A stretch of 64,000 bases of DNA from Osmia lignaria lignaria (taxonomy: Eukaryota > Arthropoda > Insecta > Hymenoptera > Megachilidae): positions 10,276,001 to 10,340,000 of the forward strand of contig NW_027478165.1 of assembly GCF_051020975.1 (NCBI RefSeq), in the 5' to 3' direction. The notes under the pieces are model-generated. The model saw only the letters and a list, made by a program, of their open reading frames with translations. It made no database searches and had not been told where the DNA came from. How positions within the stretch are numbered: position 1 is the first letter of the stretch; each line of letters opens with the position of its first letter. The position numbers and the translations under genes are program-made. Positions 51,006 to 61,951 of the stretch are shown in pieces.

Positions 51006-53581
51006 GATCTGATGCGTAGTTCTCGAGATATATCAAGATATTTAAAAGTTCCGAAGCCGCACCAATATAATAGAGATACAGAAACACCGTGGCCCCTTTC
51101 CTTGAGATAACTCTGCACTATTGCGAGCTGTAAATGCCACTTCCAGCTTAGCTGTGCAGAAGAAGAACAACAAGAAGAAGAAATATCTCGAAATATGTCC
51201 GTCAGGCCCCTTCCCTTGAGATATATCTGCAAATATCTCGGAAACGAAGCGAGCTATGGCAAAATGTTAAGAGACCTTTTTTGTAGAGAATTATGTTTCC
51301 TACAATTTATGTTCTATGATATTTTTTGATCAGAAGCGTAGTTTTCGAGATATATCGAGATATTTAAAAGTTCCGAAGCCGCACCAACATAATAGAGATA
51401 CAGAAACACCGTGGCCCCTTTCGTTGAGATAACTCTGCACTAGTGCGAGCCGCAAATGCCACTTCCAGCTTAGCTGTGCAGAAGAAGAACAACAAGAAGA
51501 AGAAATATCTCGAAATATGTCCGTCAGGCCCCTTCCCTTGAGATATATCTGCAAATATCTCGGAAACGAAGCGAGCTATGGCAAAATGTTAAGAGACCTT
51601 TTTTGTAGAGAATTAGGTTTCCTACTTTTTATGTTCTATGATATTTTTTGATCAGATGCGTAGTTCTCGAGATATATCAAGATATTTAAAAGTTCCGAAG
51701 CCGCACCAACATAATAGAGATACAGAAACACCGTGGCCCCTTTCTTTGAGATAACTCTGCACTATTGCGAGCTGTAAATGCCACTTCCAGCTTAGCTGTG
51801 CAGAAGAAGAACAACAAGAAGAAGAAATATCTCGAAATATGTCCGTCAGGCCCCTTCCCTTGAGATATATCTGCAAATATCTCGGAAACGAAGCGAGCTA
51901 TGGCAAAATGTTAAGAGACCTTTTTTGTAGAGAATTATGTTTCGTACAATTTATGTTCTATGATATTTTTTGGTCAGAAGCGTAGTTTTCGAGATATATC
52001 GAGATATTTAAAAGTTCCGAAGCCGCACCAACATAATAGAGATACAGAAACACCGTGGCCCCTTTCTTTGAGATAACTCTGCACTACTGCGAGCTGGAAA
52101 TGCCACTTCCAGTTTAGCTGTGCAGAAGAAGAACAACAAGAAGAAGAAATATCTCGAAATATGTCCGTTAGGCCCCTTCCCTTGAGATAAATCTGCAAAT
52201 AACTCGGAAACGAAGCGAGCTATGGCAAAATGTTAAGAGACCTCTTTTGTAGAGAATTAAGCTTCCTACTTTTTATGTTCTATGATATTTTTTGATCAGA
52301 TGCGTAGTTCTCGAGATATATCAAGATATTTAAAAGTTCCGAAGCCGCACCAACATAATAGAGATACAGAAACACCGTGGCCCCTTTCTTTGAGATAACT
52401 CTGCACTATTGCGAGCTGCAAATGCCACTTGCAGCTTAGCTGTGCAGAGGAAGAACAACAAGAAGAAGAAATATCTCGAAATATGTCCGTCAGGCCAGTT
52501 CCTTTGAGCTGAATCTGCAAATATCTCGGAAACGAAGCGAGCTATGGCAAAATGTTAAGAGACGTTTTTTATAGAGAATTATGTTTCCTACAATTTATGT
52601 TCTATGATATTTTTTGATCAGAAGCGTAGTTTTCGAGATATATCGAGATATTTAAAAGTTCCGAAGCCGCACCAACATAATAGAGATACAGAAACACCGT
52701 GGCCCCTTTCGTTGAGATAACTCTGCACTAGTGCGAGCCGCAAATGCCACTTCCAGCTTAGCTGTGCAGAAGAAGAACAACAAGAAGAAGAAATATCTCG
52801 AAATATGTCCGTCAGGCCCCTTCCCTTGAGATAAATCTGCAAATATCTCGGAAACGAAGCGAGCTATGGCAAAATGTTAAGAGACCTTTTTTGTAGAGAA
52901 TTAAGTTTCCTACTTTTTATTTTCTATGATATTTTTTGATCAGATGCGTAGTTCTCGAGATATATCAAGATATTTAAAAGTTCCGAAACCGCACCAACAT
53001 AATAGAGATACAGAAACACCGTGGCCCCTTTCTTTGAGATAACTCTGCACTATTGCGAGCTGCAAATGCCACTTCCAGCTTAGCTGTGCAGAAGAAGAAC
53101 AACAAGAAGAAGAAATATCTGGAAATATGTCCGTCAGGCCCCTTCCCTTGAGATAAATCTGCAAATATCTCGGAAACGAAGCGAGCTATGGCAAAATGTT
53201 GAGAGACCTTTTTTGTAGAGAATTAAGTTTCCTACTATTTATGTTCTATGATATTTTTGGATCAGATGCGTAGTTCACGAGATATATCAAGATATTTAAA
53301 AGTTCCGAAGCCGCACCAACATAATAGAGATACAGAAACACCGTGGCCCCTTTCTTTGAGATAACTCTGCACTAGAGCGAGCCGCAAATGCCACTTCCAG
53401 CTTAGCTGTGCAGAAGAAGAACAACAAGAAGAAGAAATATCTCGAAATATGTCCGTCAGGCCACTTCCCTTGAGATAAATCTGCAAATATCTCGGAAACG
53501 AAGCGAGCTATGGCAAAATGTTAAGAGACCTTTTTTGTAGAGAATTATGTTTCCTACTTTTTATGTTCTATGATATTTTTT
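51006..53581 (+). repeat. Satellite monomers, mixed haplotypes
   Basis: Eight monomers. 51006 has GATCTGATGC and ACCAATATAATAG. 51328 and 52616 are B-type with TTTCGTTGAG, 1288 bp apart. 51972 is a D monomer with TTTTGGTCAG. 52294 is type C with CACTTGCAGC and precedes B monomer 52616. 52938 has ATCTGGAAATATG. 53260 has TTTTTGGATCAG, GTTCACGAG and ACTAGAGCGAG. No unique sequence was seen. Confidence 0.8.
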
Positions 53582-55512
53582 GATCAGACTCGTAGCTCTC
53601 GAGATATATCAAGATATTTAAAAGTTCCGAAGCCGCACCAACATAATAGAGATACAGAAACAGCGTGGCCCCTGTCTTTGAGATATCTCTGCACTATTGC
53701 GAGCTGCAAATGCCACTTCCAGCTTAGCTGCGCAGAAGAAGAACAACAAGAAGAAGAAATATCTCGAAATATGTCCGTCAGGCCCCTTCCCTTGAGATAA
53801 ATCTGCAAATATCTCGGAAACGAAGCGAGCTATGGCAAAATGTTAAGAGACCTTATTTGCAGAGAATTAAGTTTCCTACTTTTTATGTTCTATGATATTT
53901 TTTGATCAGATGCGTAGTTCTCGAGATATATCAAGATATTTAAAAGTTCCGAAACCGCACCAACATAATACAGATACAGAAACACCGTGGCCCCTTTCTT
54001 TGAGATAACTCTGCACTAGTGCGAGCCGCAAATGCCACTTCCAGCTTAGCTGTGCAGAAGAAGAACAACAAGAAGAAGAAATATCTCGAAATATGTCCGT
54101 CAGGCCCCTTCCCTTGAGATAAATCTGCTAATATCTCGGAAACGAAGCGAGCTATGGCAAAATGTTAAGAGACCTTTTTTGTAGAGAATTAAGTTTCCTA
54201 CTTTTTATCTTCTATGATATTTTTTGATCAGATGCGTAGTTCTCGAGATATATTAAGATATTTAAAAGTTCCGAAGCCGCACCAACATAATAGAGATACA
54301 GAAACACCGTGGCCCCTTTCGTTGAGATAACTCTGCACTAGTGCGAGCCGCAAATGCCACTTCCAGCTTAGCTGTGCAGAAGAAGAACAACAAGAAGAAG
54401 AAATATCTCGAAATATGTCCGTCAGGCCCCTTCCCTTGAGATATATCTGCAAATATCTCGGAAACGAAGCGAGCTATGGCAAAATATTAAGAGACCTTTT
54501 TTGTAGAGAATTAAGTTTCCTACTTTTTATGTTCTATGGTATTTTTTGATCAGATGCGTAGTTCTCGAGATATATCAAGATATCTAAAAGTTCCGAAGCC
54601 GCACCAACATAATAGAGATACAGAAACAGCGTGGCCCCTGTCTTTGAGATATCTCTGCACTATTGCGAGCTGCAAATGCCACTTCCAGCTTAGCTGCGCA
54701 GAAGAAGAACAACAAGAAGAAGAAATATCTCGAAATATGTCCGTCAGGCCCCTTCCCTTGAGATAAATCTGCAAATATCTCGGAAACGAAGCGAGCTATG
54801 GCAAAATGTTAAGAGACCTTATTTGCAGAGAATTAAGTTTCCTACTTTTTATGTTCTATGATATTTTTTGATCAGATGCGTAGTTCTCGAGATATATCAA
54901 GATATTTAAAAGTTCCGAAACCGCACCAACATAATAGAGATACAGAAACACCGTGGCCCCTTTCTTTGAGATAACTCTGCACTAGTGCGAGCCGCAAATG
55001 CCACTTCCAGCTTAGCTGTGCAGAAGAAGAACAACAAGAAGAAGAAATATCTCGAAATATGTCCGTCAGGCCCCTCCCTTGAGACAAATCTGCAAATATC
55101 TCGGAAACGAAGCGAGCTATGGCAAAATGTTAAGAGACCTTTTTTGTAGAGAATTAAGTTTCCTACTTTTTATCTTCTATGATATTTTTTGATCAGATGC
55201 GTAGTTCTCGAGATATATTAAGATATTTAAAAGTTCCGAAGCCGCACCAACATAATAGAGATACAGAAACACCGTGGCCCCTTTCTTTGAGATAACTCTG
55301 CACTATTGCGAGCTGTAAATGCCACTTCCAGCTTAGCTGTGCAGAAGAAGAACAACAAGAAGAAGAAATATCTCGAAATATGTCCGTCAGGCCCCTTCCC
55401 TTGAGATATATCTGCAAATATCTCGGAAACGAAGCGAGCTATGGCAAAATGTTAAGAGACGTTTTTTGTAGAGAATTAAGTTTCCTACTTTTTATGTTCT
55501 ATGATATTTTTT
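53582..55512 (+). repeat. Triplet HOR, 966/965 bp, two copies
   Basis: From about 53640 to 54290 the sequence matches 54606 to 55255. Shared rare markers are AACAGCGTGGCCCCTGTC, GATATCTCTGC, GCTGCGCAG, CCTTATTTGCAGAG, GAAACCGCACC, TATCTTCTATG and GATATATTAAG. The second copy is one base shorter because of GGCCCCTCCC near 55075 (321-bp monomer 54870). The first monomer differs at its left end (GACTCGTAGCTC against GATGCGTAGTTC). Confidence 0.86.
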
Positions 55513-56241
55513 GATCAGATGCGTAGCTCTCGAGATACATCAAGATATTTAAAAGTTCCGAAGCCGCACCAACATAATAGAGATACAGAAACACCGTGGC
55601 CCCTTTCTTTGAGATAACTCTGCACTATTGCGAGCTGCAAATGCCACTTCCAGCTTAGCTGTGCAGAGGAAGAACAACAAGAAGAAGAAATATCTCGAAA
55701 TATGTCCGTCAGGCCAGTTCCTTTGAGCTGAATCTGCAAATATCTCGGAAACGAAGCGAGCTATGGCAAAATGTTAAGAGACGTTTTTTATAGAGAATTA
55801 TGTTTCCTACAATTTATGTTCTATGATATTTTTTGATCAGAAGCGTAGTTTTCGAGATATATCGAGATATTTAAAAGTTCCGAAGCCGCACCAACATAAT
55901 AGGGATACAGAAACACCGTGGCCCCTTTCTTTGAGATAACTCTGCACTAGTGCGAGCCGCAAATGCCACTTCCAGCTTAGCTGTGCAGAAGAAGAACAAC
56001 AAGAAGAAGAAATATCTCGAAATATGTCCGTCAGGCCCCTTCCCTTGAGATAAATCTGCAAATATCTCGGAAACGAAGCGAGCTATGGCGAAATGTTAAG
56101 AGACCTTTTTTGTAGAGAATTAAGTTTCCTACTTTTTATGTTCTATGATATTTTTTGATCAGATGCGTAGTTCTCGAGATATATCAAGATATTTAAAAGT
56201 TCCGAAGCCGCACCAACATAATAGAGATACAGAAACACCGT

Positions 56242-56382
56242 GGCCCCTTTCTTTGAGATAACTCTGCACTATTGCGAGCTGTAAATGCCACTTCCAGCTT
56301 AGCTGTGCAGAAGAAGAACAACAAGAAGAAGAAATATCTCGAAATATGTCCGTCAGGCCCCTTCCCTTGAGATAAATCTGCA
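56242..56382 (+). repeat. Internal direct repeat R1/R2 within the monomer
   Basis: Two 27-nt segments of each monomer, 56242-56268 and 56356-56382 in this copy, match at 24 of 27 positions. Both begin GGCCCCTT, share TTGAGATAA and end TCTGCA. Their starts are 114 bp apart (208 bp to the next monomer's R1). They are too similar to be chance in an otherwise non-repetitive monomer. Type C monomers alter R2 only. Confidence 0.85.
56310..56333 (+). repeat. Trinucleotide tract (GAA)3(CAA)2(GAA)3
   Basis: A 24-bp run of eight perfect NAA triplets is present in almost every monomer, with all but two bases purine. Extended by one base on the left (56309-56332) it reads the same in both directions, that is, a mirror repeat. 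Variants include GAGGAA, GAACATCAA (48.4-50.9 kb) and the loss of one GAA in the 319-bp monomers. Confidence 0.88.
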
Positions 56383-59376
56383 AATATCTCGGAAACGAAG
56401 CGAGCTATGGCAAAATGTTAAGAGACCTTTTTTGTAGAGAATTAAGTTTCCTACTTTTTATGTTCTATGATATTTTTTGATCAGATGCGTAGTTCTCGAG
56501 ATATATCAAGATATTTAAAAGTTCCGAAGCCGCACCAACATAATGGAGATACAGAAACACCGTGGCCCCTTTCTTTGAGATAACTCTGCACTATTGCGAG
56601 CTGCAAATGCCAGTTCCAGCTTAGCTGTGCAGAGGAAGAACAACAAGAAGAAGAAATATCTCGAAATATGTCCGTCAGGCCCCTTCCCTTGAGATAAATC
56701 TGCAAATATCTCGGAAACGAAGCGAGCTATGGCGAAATGTTAAGAGACCTTTTTTGTAGAGAATTAAGTTTCCTACTTTTTATGTTCTATGATATTTTTT
56801 GATCAGATGCGTAGTTCTCGAGATATATCAAGATATTTAAAAGTTCCGAAGCCGCACCAACATAATAGAGATACAGAAACACCCTGGCCCCTTTCTTTGA
56901 GATAACTCTGCACTATTGCGAGCTGCAAATGCCACTTCCAGCTTAGCTGTGCAGAGGAAGAACAACAAGAAGAAGAAATATCTCGAAATATGTCCGTCAG
57001 GCCAGTTCCTTTGAGCTGAATCTGCAAATATCTCGGAAACGAAGCGAGCTATGGCAAAATGTTAAGAGACGTTTTTTGTAGAGAATTATGTTTCCTACAA
57101 TTCATGTTCTATGATATTTTTTGATCAGATGCGTAGTTCTCGAGATATATCAAGATATTTAAAAGTTCCGAAGCCGCACCAACATAATAGAGATACAGAA
57201 ACACCGTGGCCCCTTTCTTTGAGATAACTCTGCACTATTGCGAGCTGTAAATGCCACTTCCAGCTTAGCTGTGCAGAAGAAGAACAACAAGAAGAAGAAA
57301 TATCTCGAAATATGTCCGTCAGGCCCCTTCCCTTGAGATATATCTGCAAATATCTCGGAAACGAAGCGAGCTATGGCAAAATGTTAACAGACCTTTTTTG
57401 TAGAGAATTCTGTTTCCTACAATTTATGTTCTATGATATTTTTTGATCAGAAGCGTAGTTTTCGAGATATATCGAGATATTTAAAAGTTCCGAAGCCGCA
57501 CCAACATAATAGAGATACAGAAACACCGTGGCCCCTTTCTTTGAGATAACTCTGCACTAGTGCGAGCCGCAAATGCCACTGCCAGCTTAGCTGTGCAGGA
57601 GAAGAACAACAAGAAGAAGAAATATCTCGAAATATGTCCGTCAGGCCCCTTCCCTTGAGATAAATCTGCAAATATCTCGGAAACGAAGCGAGCTATGGCA
57701 AAATGTTAAGAGACCTTTTTTGTAGAGAATTAAGTTTCCTACTTTTTATGTTCTATGATATTTTTTGATCAGATGCGTAGTTCTCGAGATATATCAAGAT
57801 ATTTAAAAGTTCCGAAGCCGCACCAACATAATAGAGATACAGAAACACCGTGGCCCCTTTCTTTGAGATAACTCTGCACTATTGCGAGCTACAAATGCCA
57901 CTTCCAGCTTAGCTGTGCAGAGGAAGAACAACAAGAAGAAGAAATATCTCGAAATATGTCCGTCAGGCCAGTTCCTTTGAGCTGAATCTGCAAATATCTC
58001 GGAAACGAAGCGAGCTATGGCAAAATGTTAAGAGACGTTTTTTGTAGAGAATTATGTTTCCTACAATTCATGTTCTATGATATTTTTTGATCCGAAGCGT
58101 AGTTTTCGAGATATATCGAGATATTTAAAAGTTCCGAAGCCGCACCAACATAATAGGGATACAGAAACACCGTGGCCCCTTTCTTTGAGATAACTCTGCA
58201 CTAGTGCGAGCCGCAAATGCCACTTCCAGCTTAGCTGTGCAGAAGAAGAACAACAAGAAGAAGAAATATCTCGAAATATGTCCGTCAGGCCCCTTCCCTT
58301 GAGATAAATCTGCAAATATCTCGGAAACGAAGCGAGCTATGGCAAAATGTTAAGAGACCTTTTTTGTAGAGAATTAAGTTTCCTACTTTTTATCGTCTAT
58401 GATATTTTTTGATCAGATGCGTAGTTCTCGAGATATATCAAGATATTTAAAAGTTCCGAAGCCGCACCAACATAATAGAGATACAGAAACACCGTGGCCC
58501 CTTTCTTTGAGATAACTCTGCACTAGTGCGAGCCGCAAATGCCACTACCAGCTTAGCTGTGCAGAAGAAGAACAACAAGAAGAAGAAATATCTCGAAATA
58601 TGTCCGTCAGGCCCCTTCCCTTGAGATAAATCTGCAAATATCTCGGAAACGAAGCGAGCTATGGCAAAATGTTAAGAGACCTTTTTTGTAGAGAATTATG
58701 TTTCCTACAATTTATGTTCTATGATATTTTTTGATCAGAAGCGTAGTTTTCGAGATATATCGAGATATTTAAAAGTTCCGAAGCCGCACCAACATAATAG
58801 GGATACAGAAACACCGTGGCCCCTTTCTTTGAGATAACTCTGCACTAGTGCGAGCCGCAAATGCCACTTCCAGCTTAGCTGTGCAGAAGAAGAACAACAA
58901 GAAGAAGAAATATCTCGAAATATGTCCGTCAGGCCCCTTCCCTTGAGATAAATCTGCAAATATCTCGGAAACGAAGCGAGCTATGGCAAAATGTTAAGAG
59001 ACCTTTTTTGTAGAGAATTAGGTTTCCTACTTTTTATGTTCTATGATATTTTTTGATCAGATGCGTAGTTCTCGAGATATATCAAGATATTTAAAAGTTC
59101 CGAAGCCGCACCAACATAATAGAGATACAGAAACACCGTGGCCCCTTTCTTTGAGATAACTCTGCACTATTGCGAGCTGTAAATGCCACTTCCAGCTTAG
59201 CTGTGCAGAGGAAGAACAACAAGAAGAAGAAATATCTCGAAATATGTCCGTCAGGCCCGTTCCTTTGAGCTGAATCTGCAAATATCTCGGAAACGAAGCG
59301 AGCTATGGCAAACTGTTGAGAGACCGTTTTTGTAGAGAATTATGTTTCCTACAATTTATGTTCTATGATATTTTTT

Positions 59377-61307
59377 GATCAGAAGCGTAGTTTTCGAGAT
59401 ATATCGAGATATTTAAAAGTTCCGAAGCCGCACCAACATAATAGAGATACAGAAACACCGTGGCCCCTTTCTTTGGGATAACTCTGCACTATTGCGAGCT
59501 GGAAATGCCACTTCCAGTTTAGCTGTGCAGAAGAAGAACAACAAGAAGAAGAAATATCTCGAAATATGTCCGTCAGGACCCTTCCCTTGAGATAAATCTG
59601 CAAATATCTCGGAAACAAAGCGAGCTATTGCAAAACGTTGAGAGATCTTTTTTGTAGAGAATTAAGTTTCCTACTTTTTATGTTCTATGATATTTTTTGA
59701 TCAGATGCGTAGTTCTCGAGATATATCAAGATATTTAAAAGTTCCGAAGCTGCACCAACATAATAGAGGTGCAGAAACACCGTGGCCTCTTTCTTTGAGA
59801 TAACTCTGCACTATTGCGAGCTGCAAATGCCACTTCCAGCTTAGCTGTGCAGAAGAGGAACAACAAGAAGAAGAAGTATCTCGAAATATGTCCGTCAGGC
59901 CCCTTCCCTTGAGATAAATCTGCAAATATCTCGGAAACGAAGCGAGCTATTGCAAAATGTTAAGAGACCTTTTTTGTAGAGAATTGAGTTTCCTACTTTT
60001 TATGTTCTATGAAATTTTTTGATCAGATGCGTAGTTCTCGAGATATATCAAGATATTTAAAAGTTAAGAAGCCGCACCAACATAATAGAGATACAGAAAC
60101 ACCGTGGCCCCTTTCTTTGAGATAACTCTGCACTATTGCGAGCTGCAAATGCCACTTCCAGCTTAGCTGTGCAGAAGAAGAACAACAAGAAGAAGAAATA
60201 TCTCGAAATATGTCCGTCAGGCCCCTTACCTTGAGATAAATCTGCAAATATCTCGGAAACCAAGCGAGCTATGGAAAAATGTTAAGAGACCTTTTTTGTA
60301 GAGAATTAAGTTTCCTACTTTTTATCTTCTATGATATTTTCTGATCAGATGCGTAGTTCTCGAGATATATCAAGATATTTAAAAGTTCCGAAGCCGCACC
60401 AACATAATAGAGATACAGAAACACCGTGGCCCCTCTCTTTGAGATAACTCTGCACAATGGCGAGCTGCAAATGCCACTTCCAGCTTAGCTGTGCAGAAGA
60501 GGAACAACAAGAAGAAGAAATATCTCGAAATATGTCCGTCAGGCCCCTTCCCTTGAGATAAATGTGCAAATATCTCGGAACCGAAGCGAGCTATGGCAAA
60601 ATGTTAAGAGACCTTTTTTGTAGAGAATTATGTTTCCTACTTTTTATGTTCTATGATATTTTTTGATCAGACGCGTAGTTCTCGAGATATATCAAGATAT
60701 TTAAAAGTTCCGAAGCCGCACCAACATAATAGAGATACAGAAACACCGTGGCCCCTCTCTTTGAGATAACTCTGCACTATTGCGAGCTGGAAATGCTACT
60801 TCCAGTTTAGCTGTGCAGAAGAAGAACAACAAGAAGAAGAAATATCTCGAAATATGTCCGTTAGGCCCCTTCCCTTGAGATAAATCTGCAAATATCTCGG
60901 AAACGAAGCGAGCTATGGCAAAATGTTAACAGACTTTTTTGTAGAGAATTAAGTTTCCTACTTTTTATGTTCTATGATATTTTTTGATCAGACGCGTAGT
61001 TCTCGAGATATATCAAGATATTTAAAAGTTCCGAAGCCGCACCAACATAATAGAGATACAGAAACACCGTGGCCCCTTTCTTTGAGATAACTCTGCACTA
61101 TTGCGAGCTGCAAATGCCACTTCCAGCTTAGCTGTGCAGAAGAAGAACAACAAGAAGAAGAAATATCTCGAAATATGTCCGTCAGGCCCCTTCCCTTGAG
61201 ATAAATCTGCAAATATCTCGGAAACAAAGAGAGCTATGGCAAAATCATAAGAGACCTTTTTTGTAGAGAATTAAGTTGCCTACTTTTTATGTTCTATGAT
61301 ATTTTTT
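59377..61307 (+). repeat. Mixed monomers, including a relative of the 26.5 kb hexamer
   Basis: 59377 is D-type with GTCAGGACCC and TTGCAAAACG, like slot 5 of the 26.5-32.3 kb hexamer. 59699 has GAAGCTGCACC and AGAGGTGCAG, like slot 1, so this order is shared with that block 27-33 kb away. 60021 (GCCCCTTACC) and 60343 (TTTCTGATCAG, CCCCTCTC, GCACAATGG) correspond to 61952 and 62274 at an offset of 1931 bp. 60665 is a 321-bp D monomer (GACTTTTTTG near 60935). Confidence 0.78.
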
Positions 61308-61482
61308 GATCAGATGCGTAGTTCTCGAGATATATCAAGATATTTAAAAGTTCCGAAGCCGCACCAACATAATAGAGATACAGAAACACCGTGGCCCCTT
61401 TCTTTGAGATAACTCTGCACTATTGCGAGCTGCAAATGCCACTTCCAGCTTAACTGTGCAGAGGAAGAACAACAAGAAGAAG

Positions 61483-61667
61483 AAATATCTCGAAATATGT
61501 CCGTCAGGCCAGTTCCTTTGAGCTGAATCTGCAAATATCTCGGAAACGAAGCGAGCTATGGCAAAATGTTAAGAGACGTTTTTTGTAGAGAATTATGTTT
61601 CCTACAATTTATGTTCTATGATATTTTTTGATCAGAAGCGTAGTTTTCGAGATATATCGAGATATTT
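61483..61667. repeat. AAATATCTCG decamers and their inverted copies
   Basis: AAATATCTCG occurs at 61483-61492 and 61533-61542, 50 bp apart in the same orientation. The following type B monomer carries the reverse complement CGAGATATTT at 61658-61667, plus the shorter CGAGATAT at 61648-61655. The array thus has a dyad with a 115-bp interval at each B-type junction. In type A the inverted arm is weakened to CAAGATATTT. Confidence 0.8.
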
Positions 61668-61951
61668 AAAAGTTCCGAAGCCGCACCAACATAATAGAGA
61701 TACAGAAACACCGTGGCCCCTTTCTTTGAGATAACTCTGCACTAGTGCGAGCCGCAAATGCCACTTCCAGCTTAGCTGTGCAGAAGAAGAACAACAAGAA
61801 GAAGAAATATCTCGAAATATGTCCGTCAGGCCCCTTCCCTTGAGATAAATCTGCACATATCTCGGAAACGAAGCGAGCTATGGCAAAATGTTAAGAGACC
61901 TTTTTTGTAGCGGATTAAGTTTCCTACTTTTTATGTTCTATGATATTTTTT
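61630..61951 (+). repeat. Representative type B monomer
   Basis: Type B differs from type A by linked substitutions: GATCAGAAGC, TTTTCGAG (no CTCGAG site), ATCGAGATATTT, and GCACTAGTGC followed by GAGCCGC. It is usually preceded by ATTATG and CTACAATTTATG at the end of the upstream monomer. The substitutions create a 10-bp perfect palindrome (61739-61748) and a direct pair of CGAGATAT (61648-61655 and 61658-61665). The second of these extends to CGAGATATTT, the reverse complement of the AAATATCTCG decamers. Further type B copies start at 1750, 2072, 5614, 8512, 13014, 25572 (right half), 35232, 37164, 51328, 52616, 55835, 58733 and 63240, among others. Confidence 0.9.

Larger units (their letters stand above)
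56157..56478 (+). repeat. Representative type A monomer
   Basis: This copy is close to the array consensus and serves as a reference. In order it holds: TGATCA (56156-56161); the palindrome TCTCGAGA (56172-56179); direct repeat R1 (56242-56268); GCACTATTGC; a near-hairpin around the CCACTTCCAG segment; the trinucleotide tract (GAA)3(CAA)2(GAA)3 (56310-56333); AAATATCTCG (56332-56341); direct repeat R2 (56356-56382); a second AAATATCTCG (56382-56391); then GAAACGAAGCGAGC and two T6 runs before the next TGATCA. Type A is marked by GATCAGATGC, CTCGAG, ATCAAGATATTT and CTACTTTTTATG. It differs from the commonest form by having T rather than C in GCTGTAAATG. Confidence 0.93.
55513..59376 (+). repeat. 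Monomers with type C-type B dimers
   Basis: Type C monomers at 55513, 56801, 57767 and 59055 are spaced 4, 3 and 4 monomers apart. Those at 55513 and 57767 are directly followed by type B monomers with AATAGGGATAC (55835, 58089). 59055 is a partial C patch that keeps a C where the others have A. 56801 and 57767 share CTACAATTCATG at their right ends. The remaining monomers are types A and B. Confidence 0.8.

Noticed and set aside
56336..56366. Possible hammerhead ribozyme core, as found in some insect and fluke satellites
   Set aside because: The minus strand has CCTGACGGAC, not the required CTGANGA, and no correctly placed GAAA with a stem II was found. The GATCTGATGC variant on the plus strand ends in C where A is needed.
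56380..56406. CENP-B box-like element (reverse complement begins GCTTCGTTTCCGAG)
   Set aside because: It shares TTCGTT with the mammalian CENP-B box, but the spacing is wrong and the required A and CGGG positions are missing. The resemblance is weak and the host is probably not a mammal.
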